A stretch of 64,000 nt of DNA from Cellulomonas sp. Leaf395 (GTDB lineage: Bacteria; Actinomycetota; Actinomycetes; Actinomycetales; Cellulomonadaceae): the NCBI RefSeq assembly GCF_001424125.1, contig NZ_LMQI01000001.1:461688-525687 (forward strand), given 5' to 3'. The notes beneath the pieces were generated by a model. It made no database searches and was not told the DNA's origin. It saw nothing but the letters and a program-made list of their open reading frames with translations. Positions 27,522 to 37,176 of the stretch are shown in pieces. The translations under genes and the position numbers were made by a program. Numbering within the stretch: the first letter of the stretch is position 1; each line of letters starts with the position of its first letter.

Positions 27522-27556
27522 CCACACGGGTGTGGACGGTCCACACCCCGGTGTGG
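27522..27556. promoter_or_regulatory. Two CCACAC/GTGTGG palindromes spaced 20 bp apart (candidate operators)
   Basis: Palindrome one is CCACAC-GG-GTGTGG (27522-27535), palindrome two is CCACAC-CCCG-GTGTGG (27541-27556). Their centres are 20 bases apart, close to two helical turns, so two dimers could bind on one face. They lie 120-156 bases upstream of the msmK start. Confidence 0.55.
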
Positions 27557-27613
27557 GCAACGCCACAGCGGCTGACGCCCTGTCTCGGCCCATCTCACCC
27601 TGCTCACCTCGCC

Positions 27614-29113
27614 TTACCCCACGACGATCCCCGTCCCGTCCCGGAACCGGACGAGCAGCCGACCGGCGTACTCGCTGACCTGGTCGACACCGCCCGGGTC
27701 GAGGGCCAGGTGCCGCGCGACGTCGGCCACGGTCGCCAGCTGCCCGTCGGCCCTGCGCAGCCCGCGCAGCGTGCGGTCGGCGGTGACGACCACGACGAGC
27801 GAGCCGTCGGTGCCCAGGTAGACGGGTGGCGCGCCGACGTGCGCGAGCCAGCGGGACTCGCCCGTCCGGGCGTCGACGGCTCGGACCCCGTCACCTTGGG
27901 CGACGTGCACGACACCGTCGACGAGCAGCGGCTCGCCGGTGGTGCCGGTGAGGCGCCAGAGTTCCTCGCCGGAGGTGGCGTCGCGACCGACGAGCGTGCC
28001 GTCCTGCGGGGCCTCGCCCCTGGCGCTCCGCTCGGAGAGCAGCACGACGTCGCGGGCGCTGCCGTCGTCGACCGCGAGCCGGGCGGGCCGCTCGCCGACC
28101 GCGACGCGGGTGCCGTCGCGGGTCACCAGCACGCCCGCAGGGACCGCGAAGGTCTGCCACGGCGTCCACACGAGCGCGCCGGAGCGCGCCAGCTCGGCCC
28201 AGCCGTCGGTCTGGACCGTCACGTCGCCGCGCGGTTCACCGTCCGCGCTGAACAGCCACGCGTGCCCGCTGTCGGTGAGGAGGACCCGGTCGTCGTCGCT
28301 GGTCAGGTCGGACTGGGAGCGGATCACCTGGTCGCCGAACCGGACCTCGTGCACCTCGGGCACCCAGGGTGTCCGTCGCTGCCACCGGAGCGCGCCGGTC
28401 GCGGGGTCGGTCGCGGAGAGGATCCAGCGCACCGCGCCGGCGGCGTCGCGATGCGGTCTCGCGACGACGAGGTACGACCCGGTCGCCGACCACAGTGCAC
28501 CGGCCTCGAGGCTGGGGGTCGCCAGCGTCCTGCCGGAGGCCGGGTCGAGCACGAGCAGCGGGGTGACGGCACCGTCGGCGCGCGCCGGGGAGACCTCCGC
28601 GGCGCAGACCGCCCGAGGGCCGTCGGGGGAGGTCGTCGTGGTGCAGCGCACCCAGACCGAGGGGAACTCGGAGCGGCCGCCGGGCGGCAGGGCGGCGTCG
28701 AGCGAGAAGGGCACGGACCACAGGACGTCGCCGGTGTCCGGGTCGGTGCCGCGCAGGTCGACGCCGCCGAGGTGGTACCGGGCGCCGATGGCCCAGTGGC
28801 CGGTCGGGTCCTGCGCCACCAGAGCGCCCGCGCTCGGAGTCCACGTCCGGAGCGCGGCGGGTGGGTCGTGCAAGGGGCTGAGCACCCCGGGCACGTCGGC
28901 GAGGTACGCCAGCCGCTCGCGCTCGCGCTCGTCGAGGGACGACTGCACCCCGACCAGGGTGAGGACGAGGACCGCGCTCGCGCCGGCCACCCACCCCGCG
29001 TGCCGCCGCACCCAGGCCGGCAGGCGACCGGATGGTGCGCCGGCGTCCGCCGGGCCGGCGTCGGTCGGGTCGTCGAGCTCGACGGGAGCGAGGTGCGCGT
29101 GCGCGACGGTCAT
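27614..29113 (-). CDS. Membrane-anchored PQQ-type beta-propeller protein (second of a tandem pair)
   Basis: A 499-residue protein with a cytoplasmic N-terminus, one transmembrane helix at about residues 38-58 (GWVAGASAVLVLTLVGV) and a large extracytoplasmic domain of PQQ-like blades, recognisable from repeated D-x-x-T/S-G-x-x-x-W units such as DPDTGDVLWSV and DATSGEELWRL. No quinone-binding or catalytic residues are clear. The ATG is 2 bases after the stop of its paralogue upstream, so they are co-expressed and arose by tandem duplication. Such propellers usually act as scaffolds or ligand sensors. Confidence 0.86.
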   Translation of the reverse strand: MTVAHAHLAPVELDDPTDAGPADAGAPSGRLPAWVRRHAGWVAGASAVLVLTLVGVQSSLDERERERLAYLADVPGVLSPLHDPPAALRTWTPSAGALVAQDPTGHWAIGARYHLGGVDLRGTDPDTGDVLWSVPFSLDAALPPGGRSEFPSVWVRCTTTTSPDGPRAVCAAEVSPARADGAVTPLLVLDPASGRTLATPSLEAGALWSATGSYLVVARPHRDAAGAVRWILSATDPATGALRWQRRTPWVPEVHEVRFGDQVIRSQSDLTSDDDRVLLTDSGHAWLFSADGEPRGDVTVQTDGWAELARSGALVWTPWQTFAVPAGVLVTRDGTRVAVGERPARLAVDDGSARDVVLLSERSARGEAPQDGTLVGRDATSGEELWRLTGTTGEPLLVDGVVHVAQGDGVRAVDARTGESRWLAHVGAPPVYLGTDGSLVVVVTADRTLRGLRRADGQLATVADVARHLALDPGGVDQVSEYAGRLLVRFRDGTGIVVG

Positions 29114-29115
29114 GG

Positions 29116-30726
29116 TCAGCCCAGGACTGCGATCGATCCGGTGTCCGTCCACACGTAGAGCCGGGGGTCGTGCCAGCCCGACTGGAAGCCCCGCACGAAC
29201 ACCGTCGACTGCCCGGCGCTGTCCCCGCGGACGGCGTCAGCGAGGTCCGCGGTCCACGCGAGCCCGCCGTCGGTCAGCGTGTACGCCTCGAGCGTCACGC
29301 CGAGACCCGGCACCAGCAGGTAGCGCCCGTCGGTCGACAGCTGCTGGGGCATGTGGTCGATCTCGGTCGTCCAGTGCACCTCACCCGTCATTGCATCGAC
29401 CGCGACCAGGGTGTCCGACGTCGCGACGTACACGGTGCCGTCGAGCAGGAGGCTCGTCACGATGGTCCCGTCGACGTGCCAGAGCCGGTCACCCGTGCGC
29501 GCCGACCGTCCGCTGAGGCCGTCGGCGCCGCCGGGAGCCTGCCCGACGGTGAACATGACGTCGGGGGCGGACCCGTCGTCGACGGCGAGCCAGCCCGCGG
29601 TCTCGTCGATCGGGACCCGGGAGCCGTCGGGGAGCAGCAGCGTGCCGCTGTAGGTCGACGACGTCCACGTGCTCTCGATGAACACCCCGGCGCGGGCCGT
29701 CTCCAGCCACGACGCGGGGTCGAGGGGGACGTCCAGGAGCGGCTCGCCGTCGACGGTGAGTACCCAGGCGTGGTTGTCGACGCCGAGCACGACGTGGTCG
29801 TCCGACGACGACTGCAACCACGCCGTCGCGGTGTGGGGCGCCCCCTCGGGACCGTCCTCGCGGCCGACGACGTCCGTCGGGGGGGTGGTCCACGTCCACC
29901 GAGGCTCGCCGCTGACGACGTCCTGGGCGCTGACCTTCCAGCGGACCGAGCCCGCGTCGGTGCGCGCGGGTTTGCCGTCGGCGGAAACGGGCTGCGCGAC
30001 GACGAGCGCGCCGTCCGCGAACGTCAGCCCCCAGCCCCCGTCGACCTCGCGCTCCGACAGCAGCTCACCGCGGGACGGGTCGAGCACCCAGACGGACGAC
30101 GAGGGGATGCCCCGGACCTCCTCGCCGACCTGCTGCGCGATGCACGCAGCCACGTGCGACCCGTCCCTCGGCAGGTCGTTGCACGACATCCACAGCTCCG
30201 GCGACGCGCTCGTCGGGGTGGGCTGCGGGGTGGGCAGGTCGACGGGGGTGCGCCACGCGACGACGCCCGTGTCGGGGTCGAGACCGACGATCGCCGGGGC
30301 GCCGGTCGCGTCCTGCGTCCCCCCGACGAGCACACCGTCCACCATCGCGCCGGACCGGAGCGCGGGCGCGAGCAGGGGGTCGGCACGCCACAGGACCCCG
30401 ATGGACGCGTCCACCGGCGGCACGACGCCCGGGATGGCGGCGAGCGCCGCCACGCGGGTGGCCTCACGGTGGTCGAGCGTGACCTGGGTGACGACGAGCG
30501 TGCCGACGACGACCGCGACCGCTCCGCCGATCCAGTGGGCGTGCCGCCGCAGCCAGGTCCGCGCGGTCAGGACGTCGTCGGGGCGCTCGTCACCGGGGTC
30601 GTCGTCGAGCTCGACGGACATCCGTCGTGCCGCGGGAGGCCACGGTGCCGGGTCCGGGGCCGAGCGGGACCGTACGGGCTCGTCCGCAGCCTCGACGAGC
30701 TCGACCTCACGCATCCGGCCGGGCAT
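29116..30726 (-). CDS. Membrane-anchored PQQ-type beta-propeller protein (first of a tandem pair)
   Basis: A 536-residue paralogue of the following gene, with the same plan: an acidic cytoplasmic tail, the shared segment WLRRHAHWIGGAVAVVVGTL as the membrane helix (about residues 58-80), and an external PQQ-like propeller (DPDTGVVAWRTP, DAMTGEVHWTTE). The start ATG at 30726 is set by TAGCGT exactly 7 bases upstream, giving a leaderless mRNA; an ATG three codons further up lies inside that promoter. Function is unknown. Confidence 0.86.
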   Translation of the reverse strand: MPGRMREVELVEAADEPVRSRSAPDPAPWPPAARRMSVELDDDPGDERPDDVLTARTWLRRHAHWIGGAVAVVVGTLVVTQVTLDHREATRVAALAAIPGVVPPVDASIGVLWRADPLLAPALRSGAMVDGVLVGGTQDATGAPAIVGLDPDTGVVAWRTPVDLPTPQPTPTSASPELWMSCNDLPRDGSHVAACIAQQVGEEVRGIPSSSVWVLDPSRGELLSEREVDGGWGLTFADGALVVAQPVSADGKPARTDAGSVRWKVSAQDVVSGEPRWTWTTPPTDVVGREDGPEGAPHTATAWLQSSSDDHVVLGVDNHAWVLTVDGEPLLDVPLDPASWLETARAGVFIESTWTSSTYSGTLLLPDGSRVPIDETAGWLAVDDGSAPDVMFTVGQAPGGADGLSGRSARTGDRLWHVDGTIVTSLLLDGTVYVATSDTLVAVDAMTGEVHWTTEIDHMPQQLSTDGRYLLVPGLGVTLEAYTLTDGGLAWTADLADAVRGDSAGQSTVFVRGFQSGWHDPRLYVWTDTGSIAVLG

Positions 30727-30733
30727 GAGGCGC

Positions 30734-30739
30734 ACGCTA
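30734..30739 (-). promoter_or_regulatory. -10 element for the leaderless propeller operon
   Basis: Minus-strand TAGCGT, 7 bases before the ATG at 30726. Confidence 0.55.
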
Positions 30740-30783
30740 CGCCTCGACCAGGGGGTCGACCAGCAGGGGACTGTGAGGGCCCC

Positions 30784-31549
30784 CTACAGTCCGTCGGCCA
30801 GCACGGCGAGCGCCTCGACGAGGTCCTCCGGGCTGTCGACGCGGTACCGCGCGGAGGTCGTCCCGTGGCCGACCTTGACCGTCACGTCCTCGTCGCGGAG
30901 AGCCTCGAACGCGTGCTCGTCGGTGACGTCGTCGCCCGCGTACAGGACCACCGGTGCGCCGAGCTCGTCGCGCAGCGCCGTGAGCGCCTCGCCCTTGCTC
31001 GCGCGCAGGACCGAGATCTCGACGACGTCCTTGCCGTGCAGGACGCCGGAGCCGAGCCGTTCCCCGAGGGTGATCGCCTCCTGCTCCGCGGGTTCGGCGT
31101 CGACGGCCTCCGCGAGGCGAGTGTGGACGACCACGGCGGTCGGCTTGGTCTCCACCCAGACACCGTCCCGGCCGCGGGCGATCCGTGCGGCCTGCGCGCC
31201 GAGGTACGCCAAGCGGTCGGCCTGCTCGTCGGTCAGCTGGACGACGTCGCGGTCGAGCCCGAACGTGGTGACCCGCGCGCGCTCGGCCCCGTGGCTGCCG
31301 ATGAGGAACGTGCCGCCGGGCACGTGCGCCAGGACGTGCAGGTCGTGCATGGCCCGACCGGACACCAGCGCGAGCGCGACCCCCGGGGTCCCCGCCAGCC
31401 GGGCGAGCACCTCCACGCCGGCCGGGAGGATGCGCGACGCGGACGGGTCGTCCTGCAGCGGGGCGAGGGTGCCGTCGAAGTCGAGGGCCACGAGGAGCGG
31501 GCGGCGCGCCGTGTCGCCCGCAAGAACCGTGAGCGCGTCCGTCAGCGCG

Positions 31550-31557
<8 letters not shown>
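30784..31557 (-). CDS. otsB: Trehalose-6-phosphate phosphatase
   Basis: A 257-residue HAD-superfamily phosphatase that converts trehalose 6-phosphate to trehalose. Motif I is [10 protein letters not shown] with the nucleophile and general-acid aspartates, motif II is LVSGRAM, K within [11 protein letters not shown] serves as motif III, and motif IV is [12 protein letters not shown]. The GTG start lies 8 bases inside otsA (the two genes overlap), so the synthase and phosphatase are translated together. Confidence 0.93.
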
Positions 31558-32998
<1,441 letters not shown>

Positions 32999-33024
32999 GG
33001 GATCAACTCCTCGGGTCGGGTCCG

Positions 33025-33030
33025 ACCCTA
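33025..33030 (-). promoter_or_regulatory. -10 element of the otsA-otsB promoter
   Basis: Minus-strand TAGGGT about 27 bases before the otsA TTG, leaving a short leader that contains GAGGAG. It sits back-to-back with the promoter of the divergent kinase gene. Confidence 0.5.
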
Positions 33031-33080
33031 TCCGTGCAGGTCGCACCGCGCGTTGCCCAGCGGCGTCCACGGGGCGCGGA

Positions 33081-33086
33081 TACGGT
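33081..33086 (+). promoter_or_regulatory. -10 element for the leaderless Ser/Thr kinase gene
   Basis: TACGGT, 6 bases before the ATG at 33093. Confidence 0.55.
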
Positions 33087-33092
33087 GCCGGG

Positions 33093-34799
33093 ATGGAGCG
33101 GATCGGTCTGGAGCCGGGGTCGGAGATCGGCGGGTACACCATCGTCGCCCCCCTCGGCTCGGGCGGGATGGGGACCGTCTACCGGGCGGTCGACGGTGGC
33201 GGCGACGCCGTCGCGCTCAAGCTGCTGCACCCGCACGTCGGCTCCGACGCGGCGACCAGGGACCGGCTGCGCCGTGAGGTGCACGCCCTCCAGAAGCTCC
33301 GCCACCCGGGCGTCGCCGCGGTCCTGGACGCCGAGGCCGACTCCACGGAGGCGTTCCTGGTCACCGAGCTGGTGTCGGGCGACAACCTCGAGGAGCACGT
33401 GCGCGAGCGCGGCACGCTGGACGCCGAGGAGCTGCTCGGCCTGGCGGAGGGTCTGCGGGACACGCTCGTCGCGGTGCACGGTGCCGGGGTGGTGCACCGT
33501 GACCTCAAGCCCTCCAACGTCATCATCGGCGATGACGGCCCGGTGCTCATCGACTTCGGCCTCGCGCAGGCCGCCGACGACTCCAAGCTGACCGCCGACG
33601 GACTGGTCCTGGGCACCCCCGGGTACCTGGCGCCCGAGCTGCTGGAGGGCGCCGAGCCGGACGACGCGTCCGACTTCTGGGGCTGGGCGGCGATCCTGGC
33701 GTTCGCCGCGACCGGCCGGCCACCGTTCGGCACCCGCCCGCTCGAAGCCGTGCTGGCGCGGGCACGCTCGGGCGACGTGGACCTCGACGGCGTCGGGTCG
33801 CTCACCGCCACGACGTTGCGCGGCGCGCTCGCGCCTGCCGCGGCCGACCGCACGTCCCCGGACGACGTGGTGGCGGCGCTCACGCTGGTCGTCGCGGAGG
33901 GCGAGCCGATCGCCGACGAGACCGGCACGACGGTGCTCACCGCCGACGACCGCGCCGCGACCGCCGTGCAGGGTCCGGAGCCGGCGAGCGTGGCCGTCGC
34001 GCCGGTGGCGGCACCGGTGGCCGCCGTCGCGCCCGTCGTCGCCGTGAACGACGGGCACACACGCGCGTTCGACCCGAACGCTGTCGGCGACGGGGACGAG
34101 GACTGGGACGAGGACCCGGAGAGCGTCGACTGGATCGAGGAGGACCTCGACGCGTCCGAGAAGCCCGAGCCCGAGGGGTCCGGCTACGAGCGCCCACCGG
34201 CCCTGCGGCGCTGGGGGACCCTGCTCGCGGCCGCGCTGCTCCTGGGCTCCGCGGGGGCGCTCTACCCCGGCGTCGCGCTCGTGGTGTTCGTGCTCCTCGT
34301 CGTGGTCGTGCGGACGGTGGGCTCCGCGGTCGAGGCCATGTACGGGCGGCGGGAGCGGGCCGGGGTCCGACGCTCGGACGGGGCCGTCGCCCTCGCGACC
34401 GCCCCGTGGCACCTGCTGCGCTCGGTCGTCGGGCTGGTGCCGTCGCTCGTGGTCGCCGGCAGCGTCGTCATCATCCTGCTCGGGGTGTCCTGGTGGCTCA
34501 TCGGCAACGACCACTGGGTCGTGGGTGGTTCGCCGTCCGGCCAGGAGCCGCAGGGCCTGACGGCCACGATCCTGGTCGGAGGGCTCGTCCTGTTCGGCGC
34601 AGCCGTCGTCTGGTGGGGGCCGTTGTCACTCATGACCCGCACCGGTGCCCGGCGCGTGCTGGCCGTCGTGGCACCGGGGCGCCTCGGTGCCCTCGTCGCG
34701 ACGGTCGTCCTCCTGGCCGCGTCCGCCGTCTTTCTCGCGCAGATCCTCACCGGCGAGCCCATCACCTGGGCGCCGCTACCCACCCCGGTGCTGCCCTGA
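33093..34799 (+). CDS. Transmembrane serine/threonine protein kinase (PknB-like) without PASTA domains
   Basis: A 568-residue eukaryotic-type kinase. The kinase domain (about 14-260) has the glycine loop [13 protein letters not shown] lysine K43 (ALKLLHP), catalytic loop [10 protein letters not shown], metal motif DFGLAQ and [10 protein letters not shown] long acidic linker (about 300-370) follows, then roughly five membrane helices from residue 372 to 560 and no extracellular sensor or PASTA repeats. The ATG has no ribosome site but TACGGT lies 6 bases upstream. It diverges from otsBA. Its signal input may come through the membrane region. Confidence 0.93.
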   Translation: MERIGLEPGSEIGGYTIVAPLGSGGMGTVYRAVDGGGDAVALKLLHPHVGSDAATRDRLRREVHALQKLRHPGVAAVLDAEADSTEAFLVTELVSGDNLEEHVRERGTLDAEELLGLAEGLRDTLVAVHGAGVVHRDLKPSNVIIGDDGPVLIDFGLAQAADDSKLTADGLVLGTPGYLAPELLEGAEPDDASDFWGWAAILAFAATGRPPFGTRPLEAVLARARSGDVDLDGVGSLTATTLRGALAPAAADRTSPDDVVAALTLVVAEGEPIADETGTTVLTADDRAATAVQGPEPASVAVAPVAAPVAAVAPVVAVNDGHTRAFDPNAVGDGDEDWDEDPESVDWIEEDLDASEKPEPEGSGYERPPALRRWGTLLAAALLLGSAGALYPGVALVVFVLLVVVVRTVGSAVEAMYGRRERAGVRRSDGAVALATAPWHLLRSVVGLVPSLVVAGSVVIILLGVSWWLIGNDHWVVGGSPSGQEPQGLTATILVGGLVLFGAAVVWWGPLSLMTRTGARRVLAVVAPGRLGALVATVVLLAASAVFLAQILTGEPITWAPLPTPVLP

Positions 34800-34896
34800 C
34801 CGATTCGGCACCGTTTCCTGTCTCGCGATGCGGGACCTGGCGTGTCCTTCCCCCACACTCTGGGGTGAAAGCTCGGTGACCGGGGGAGGCGCAGAC

Positions 34897-35079
34897 ATGG
34901 CCGCAGAGGCAGGGGTAGAGCCAGGTCCCGAGGTCGTGGCAGGACGCCGCAGCAACGGGGACGTGGTCCGCTACGACCGCCGCACCGGAGCGCTCGGGGT
35001 GTTCCGCGGAGACGTGATCGTGGCCTACTTCCGTCCCGACGAGGGCTACGAGTACTTCCTGCGCGAGATCGCCAAGTGA
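34897..35079 (+). CDS. 60-residue protein resembling the end of a polymorphic-toxin domain
   Basis: A very small protein. From residue 19 it reads NGDVVRYDRRTGALGVF and then AYFRPDEGYEYFLREIA. From memory, the pattern V-x-Y-D-x-x-T-x-x-F/L-G-V ... Y/F-F-x-P-D-x-G-x-x-Y-F is that of a toxin domain found at the C-terminus of CdiA-like contact-inhibition proteins; I could not check this. Here it stands alone, with a GGGGGAGG ribosome site before the ATG. The stop overlaps the next gene (GTGA), an acidic protein that could be its partner. It might be a solo effector, an antitoxin-like decoy, or an unrelated small protein. Confidence 0.7.
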   Translation: MAAEAGVEPGPEVVAGRRSNGDVVRYDRRTGALGVFRGDVIVAYFRPDEGYEYFLREIAK

Positions 35080-35492
35080 CGGCGTTCGACGACGCCTTCA
35101 CCGCGGTGGTCCGCGCTCGCGGCGTGTGGCGCGACGACACCCCCGCGGAACTGCTCGAACGCTGGGCGAGCTTCGTGGCGGAGTGCGAGCGGGGGTACCG
35201 GGGCGACGAGTTTGCGTACGGCAACGAGGCGATGTCCCGCACCACGATCGAGGCCGCGATGCGCCACCCGGGTCTCACCGGCTACCCGGAGATGGAGGGG
35301 TTCCGGCGCCAGGTCATGGCGATCGACGCACGGTTCCAGCCGCTGCTCGTCGAGCACGCGTTCCCGGGGATCGACCCGGAGGAGTGGTGGCTGCGCGGGA
35401 TCGTGCGGCGGGCCGGCGGGCGGCTGGCGCAGGAGTGGAAGCGGTCGTTCGGGTTCGACGTCGAGGTCGTCCGGACCCCCCGATCCTCGTGA
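35076..35492 (+). CDS. Protein of unknown function, possible immunity partner of the 60-residue protein
   Basis: A 138-residue soluble, mostly helical, acidic protein starting at a GTG that overlaps the stop of the preceding small gene, hence co-translated. Notable segments are AELLERWASFVAECERGYRG, SRTTIEAAMRHPGLTGYPEM and FPGIDPEEWWLRGIVRR. No signal peptide, membrane helix or catalytic motif is seen. Size, charge and tight coupling behind a toxin-like gene are typical of immunity proteins, but this is inference. Confidence 0.7.
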   Translation: MTAFDDAFTAVVRARGVWRDDTPAELLERWASFVAECERGYRGDEFAYGNEAMSRTTIEAAMRHPGLTGYPEMEGFRRQVMAIDARFQPLLVEHAFPGIDPEEWWLRGIVRRAGGRLAQEWKRSFGFDVEVVRTPRSS

Positions 35493-35520
35493 GCACACGT
35501 CGACCCACAGCAGCGCCCCC

Positions 35521-35526
35521 TACGCT
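35521..35526 (+). promoter_or_regulatory. -10 element for a leaderless membrane protein gene
   Basis: TACGCT, 7 bases before the ATG at 35534. Confidence 0.55.
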
Positions 35527-35533
35527 GTGCCGC

Positions 35534-36037
35534 ATGACCGCGCGACGAGGGCCGCACCTGGCCGCGCCGCGCCTGTCGCTGGTCGCCGCGGCCGCGTTCG
35601 CCGGGTTCGCCGCGGTCGTCGCCGTGCACGGCCGGGTCCTGCTGCACGACTGCGTGAGCGCCGGCGGCGTCCTCGGCCCGCTCGGGTTGCGCCTGTCGGT
35701 CCTCCGCGACGCCGCGGACTGCCCGGAGGGCGCCTACGGCTTGGGCACGATGTCGCAGGGCGCCGTCGTCCTGCTCAGCGTGGCTGCCCCCGTCGCCGCC
35801 CTGTACCTCCTGATCACGGCGTGCGGTCTCGGGCTGTCGGCCCTGCTCGTCCGGGCCGCGCGGCAGGTGCGGCTGCTGGTCGGCCGGGCGCTGCGGGGCG
35901 CGCTGCGTACCGTGCGGCCGCTGCCGGTCGACGGCGGCGTCCGTGTCCGGCTCGCGCCGGGCCGGTCCGTTCCCGCGTGGACGGACCGGGTGCTCGTGGG
36001 CAGCATCGCGCGACGGGGCCCGCCGGCAGTGGCCTGA
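35534..36037 (+). CDS. Small membrane protein of unknown function
   Basis: A 167-residue protein with two hydrophobic segments (about 16-33 and 73-100) flanking an extracytoplasmic loop with two cysteines (HDCVSAGG, AADCPEG) that could form a disulfide. The rest is a basic cytoplasmic tail. The ATG is set by TACGCT 7 bases upstream. The next gene encodes a DsbA-like thioredoxin, which could act on such a loop, but the pairing may be chance. Confidence 0.72.
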   Translation: MTARRGPHLAAPRLSLVAAAAFAGFAAVVAVHGRVLLHDCVSAGGVLGPLGLRLSVLRDAADCPEGAYGLGTMSQGAVVLLSVAAPVAALYLLITACGLGLSALLVRAARQVRLLVGRALRGALRTVRPLPVDGGVRVRLAPGRSVPAWTDRVLVGSIARRGPPAVA

Positions 36038-36089
36038 CGCCCAGCCCGGCCAAGTCAACCGCTGTCCGACCCACGTACCAGGAGCACCC

Positions 36090-36995
36090 ATGCCTACCAA
36101 CGACCCGCGTCCCACCAAGGCAGTCCGACGCGACGAAGCCCGCGCCAAGGCCGCGCAGATGCGCAAGGAGCAGGAGCGCAAGGCCAAGCGGAACCGGCTC
36201 CTCGCGATCGGCGGCCTCGTCGTCGCCGTCGTCGCGCTCGTCGCTGTCGTCTTCTCGATCCTGAACCAGAACAAGGCCAACGAGGCCGCCAACTCGAACG
36301 TCGCCTACGGCCAGGGCGCCGAGAACGTCATCGCGCCCGCGCTCGACGACGTCACCGCACCGGCCCCCGCCAACGACAAGGGCGGGATCCCCGTCAGCGG
36401 TCCCGGCGCCGACGGCGTCGGCACGGCCGGTGAGGGCGACGTCGACCTCACCATCTACTTCGACTACATGTGCCCCTTCTGCGGCCAGTTCGACGAGACC
36501 AACGCCGGCGACCTCGACGCGATGCTGGAAGAGGGCGGCGTGACCATCTCGTACCACCCCGTCGCGATCCTCGACCACCTCTCCGCGGGCAGCTCGTACT
36601 CCACCCGCACGGTCAACGCCACGGCGATCGTCGCGGACAAGTCCCCGGAGCACTTCACCGCGTTCGTCAACGCGTTGTACAAGGACCAGCCGGAGGAAGG
36701 CACCTCGGGTCTGACGGACGCCGAGATCGCCCAGCTCGCCGAGGACCTCGGCGTCCCGGCTGAGGTCACAGCCACCTTCACGGACACGGTGGACGGCACC
36801 TTCGCCACGCAGGACGAGGAGTCCGTCGAGGGCACCTGGCGGACCTTCGCCCCGTGGAGCGCCGCGGCGACCAACCAGGCGGGCACCGACCTGCCGAAGC
36901 TCTCCACGCCCGCCGTGCTCATCAACGGTGAGCCGTTCGAGGGGTGGCAGACCCCCGGCGCGCTGAAGCAGGCGGTCGACGCCGCCAAGTCCTGA
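36090..36995 (+). CDS. Membrane-anchored DsbA-like thioredoxin-domain protein
   Basis: A 301-residue protein: a highly charged cytoplasmic tail (1-34), one transmembrane helix (about 36-58), a linker, then an extracytoplasmic DsbA/thioredoxin-4 domain with the active site CPFC at residues 128-131 (FDYMCPFCGQFDE) and the cis-proline region STPAVLING near 273. It would form or shuffle disulfides in secreted proteins. GGAG precedes the ATG by 6 bases. A strong terminator follows. Confidence 0.92.
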   Translation: MPTNDPRPTKAVRRDEARAKAAQMRKEQERKAKRNRLLAIGGLVVAVVALVAVVFSILNQNKANEAANSNVAYGQGAENVIAPALDDVTAPAPANDKGGIPVSGPGADGVGTAGEGDVDLTIYFDYMCPFCGQFDETNAGDLDAMLEEGGVTISYHPVAILDHLSAGSSYSTRTVNATAIVADKSPEHFTAFVNALYKDQPEEGTSGLTDAEIAQLAEDLGVPAEVTATFTDTVDGTFATQDEESVEGTWRTFAPWSAAATNQAGTDLPKLSTPAVLINGEPFEGWQTPGALKQAVDAAKS

Positions 36996-37004
36996 CCCGT
37001 GATG

Positions 37005-37033
37005 ACCGGGCGCCCCAGCACGGGGCGCCCGGT
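37005..37033 (+). terminator. Terminator after the thioredoxin gene
   Basis: Perfect 12-bp arms ACCGGGCGCCCC (37005-37016) and GGGGCGCCCGGT (37022-37033) with loop AGCAC, followed by TTAT. It isolates the tRNA gene downstream. Confidence 0.85.
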
Positions 37034-37049
37034 TATCCTGGGCGCGCCC

Positions 37050-37126
37050 GCCTCCTTAGCTCAGTCGGCCAGAGCACCTGTCTTGTAAACAGGGGGTCAT
37101 CGGTTCGAATCCGATAGGGGGCTCCA
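37050..37126 (+). tRNA. thrT: tRNA-Thr (anticodon TGT)
   Basis: Cloverleaf drawn by eye: acceptor GCCTCCT pairs with AGGGGGC (one G-U), D arm around TTAGCTCAGTCGGCCAGAGC, anticodon stem CCTGT/ACAGG with loop CTTGTAA giving anticodon TGT, T arm ATCGGTTCGAATCCGAT. Discriminator T at 37123 and an encoded CCA at 37124-37126. It reads ACA and probably ACG codons. Confidence 0.95.
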
Positions 37127-37176
37127 TCGTGTGAACCCCCGTCCGGCGAGGGCGGGATCGACGCCGTGAGGATGAG

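Noticed and set aside
30771-30789. Terminator hairpin at the end of otsB (CTGTGAGGG/CCCTACAG)
   Set aside because: The arms are imperfect, short and overlap the otsB stop codon.
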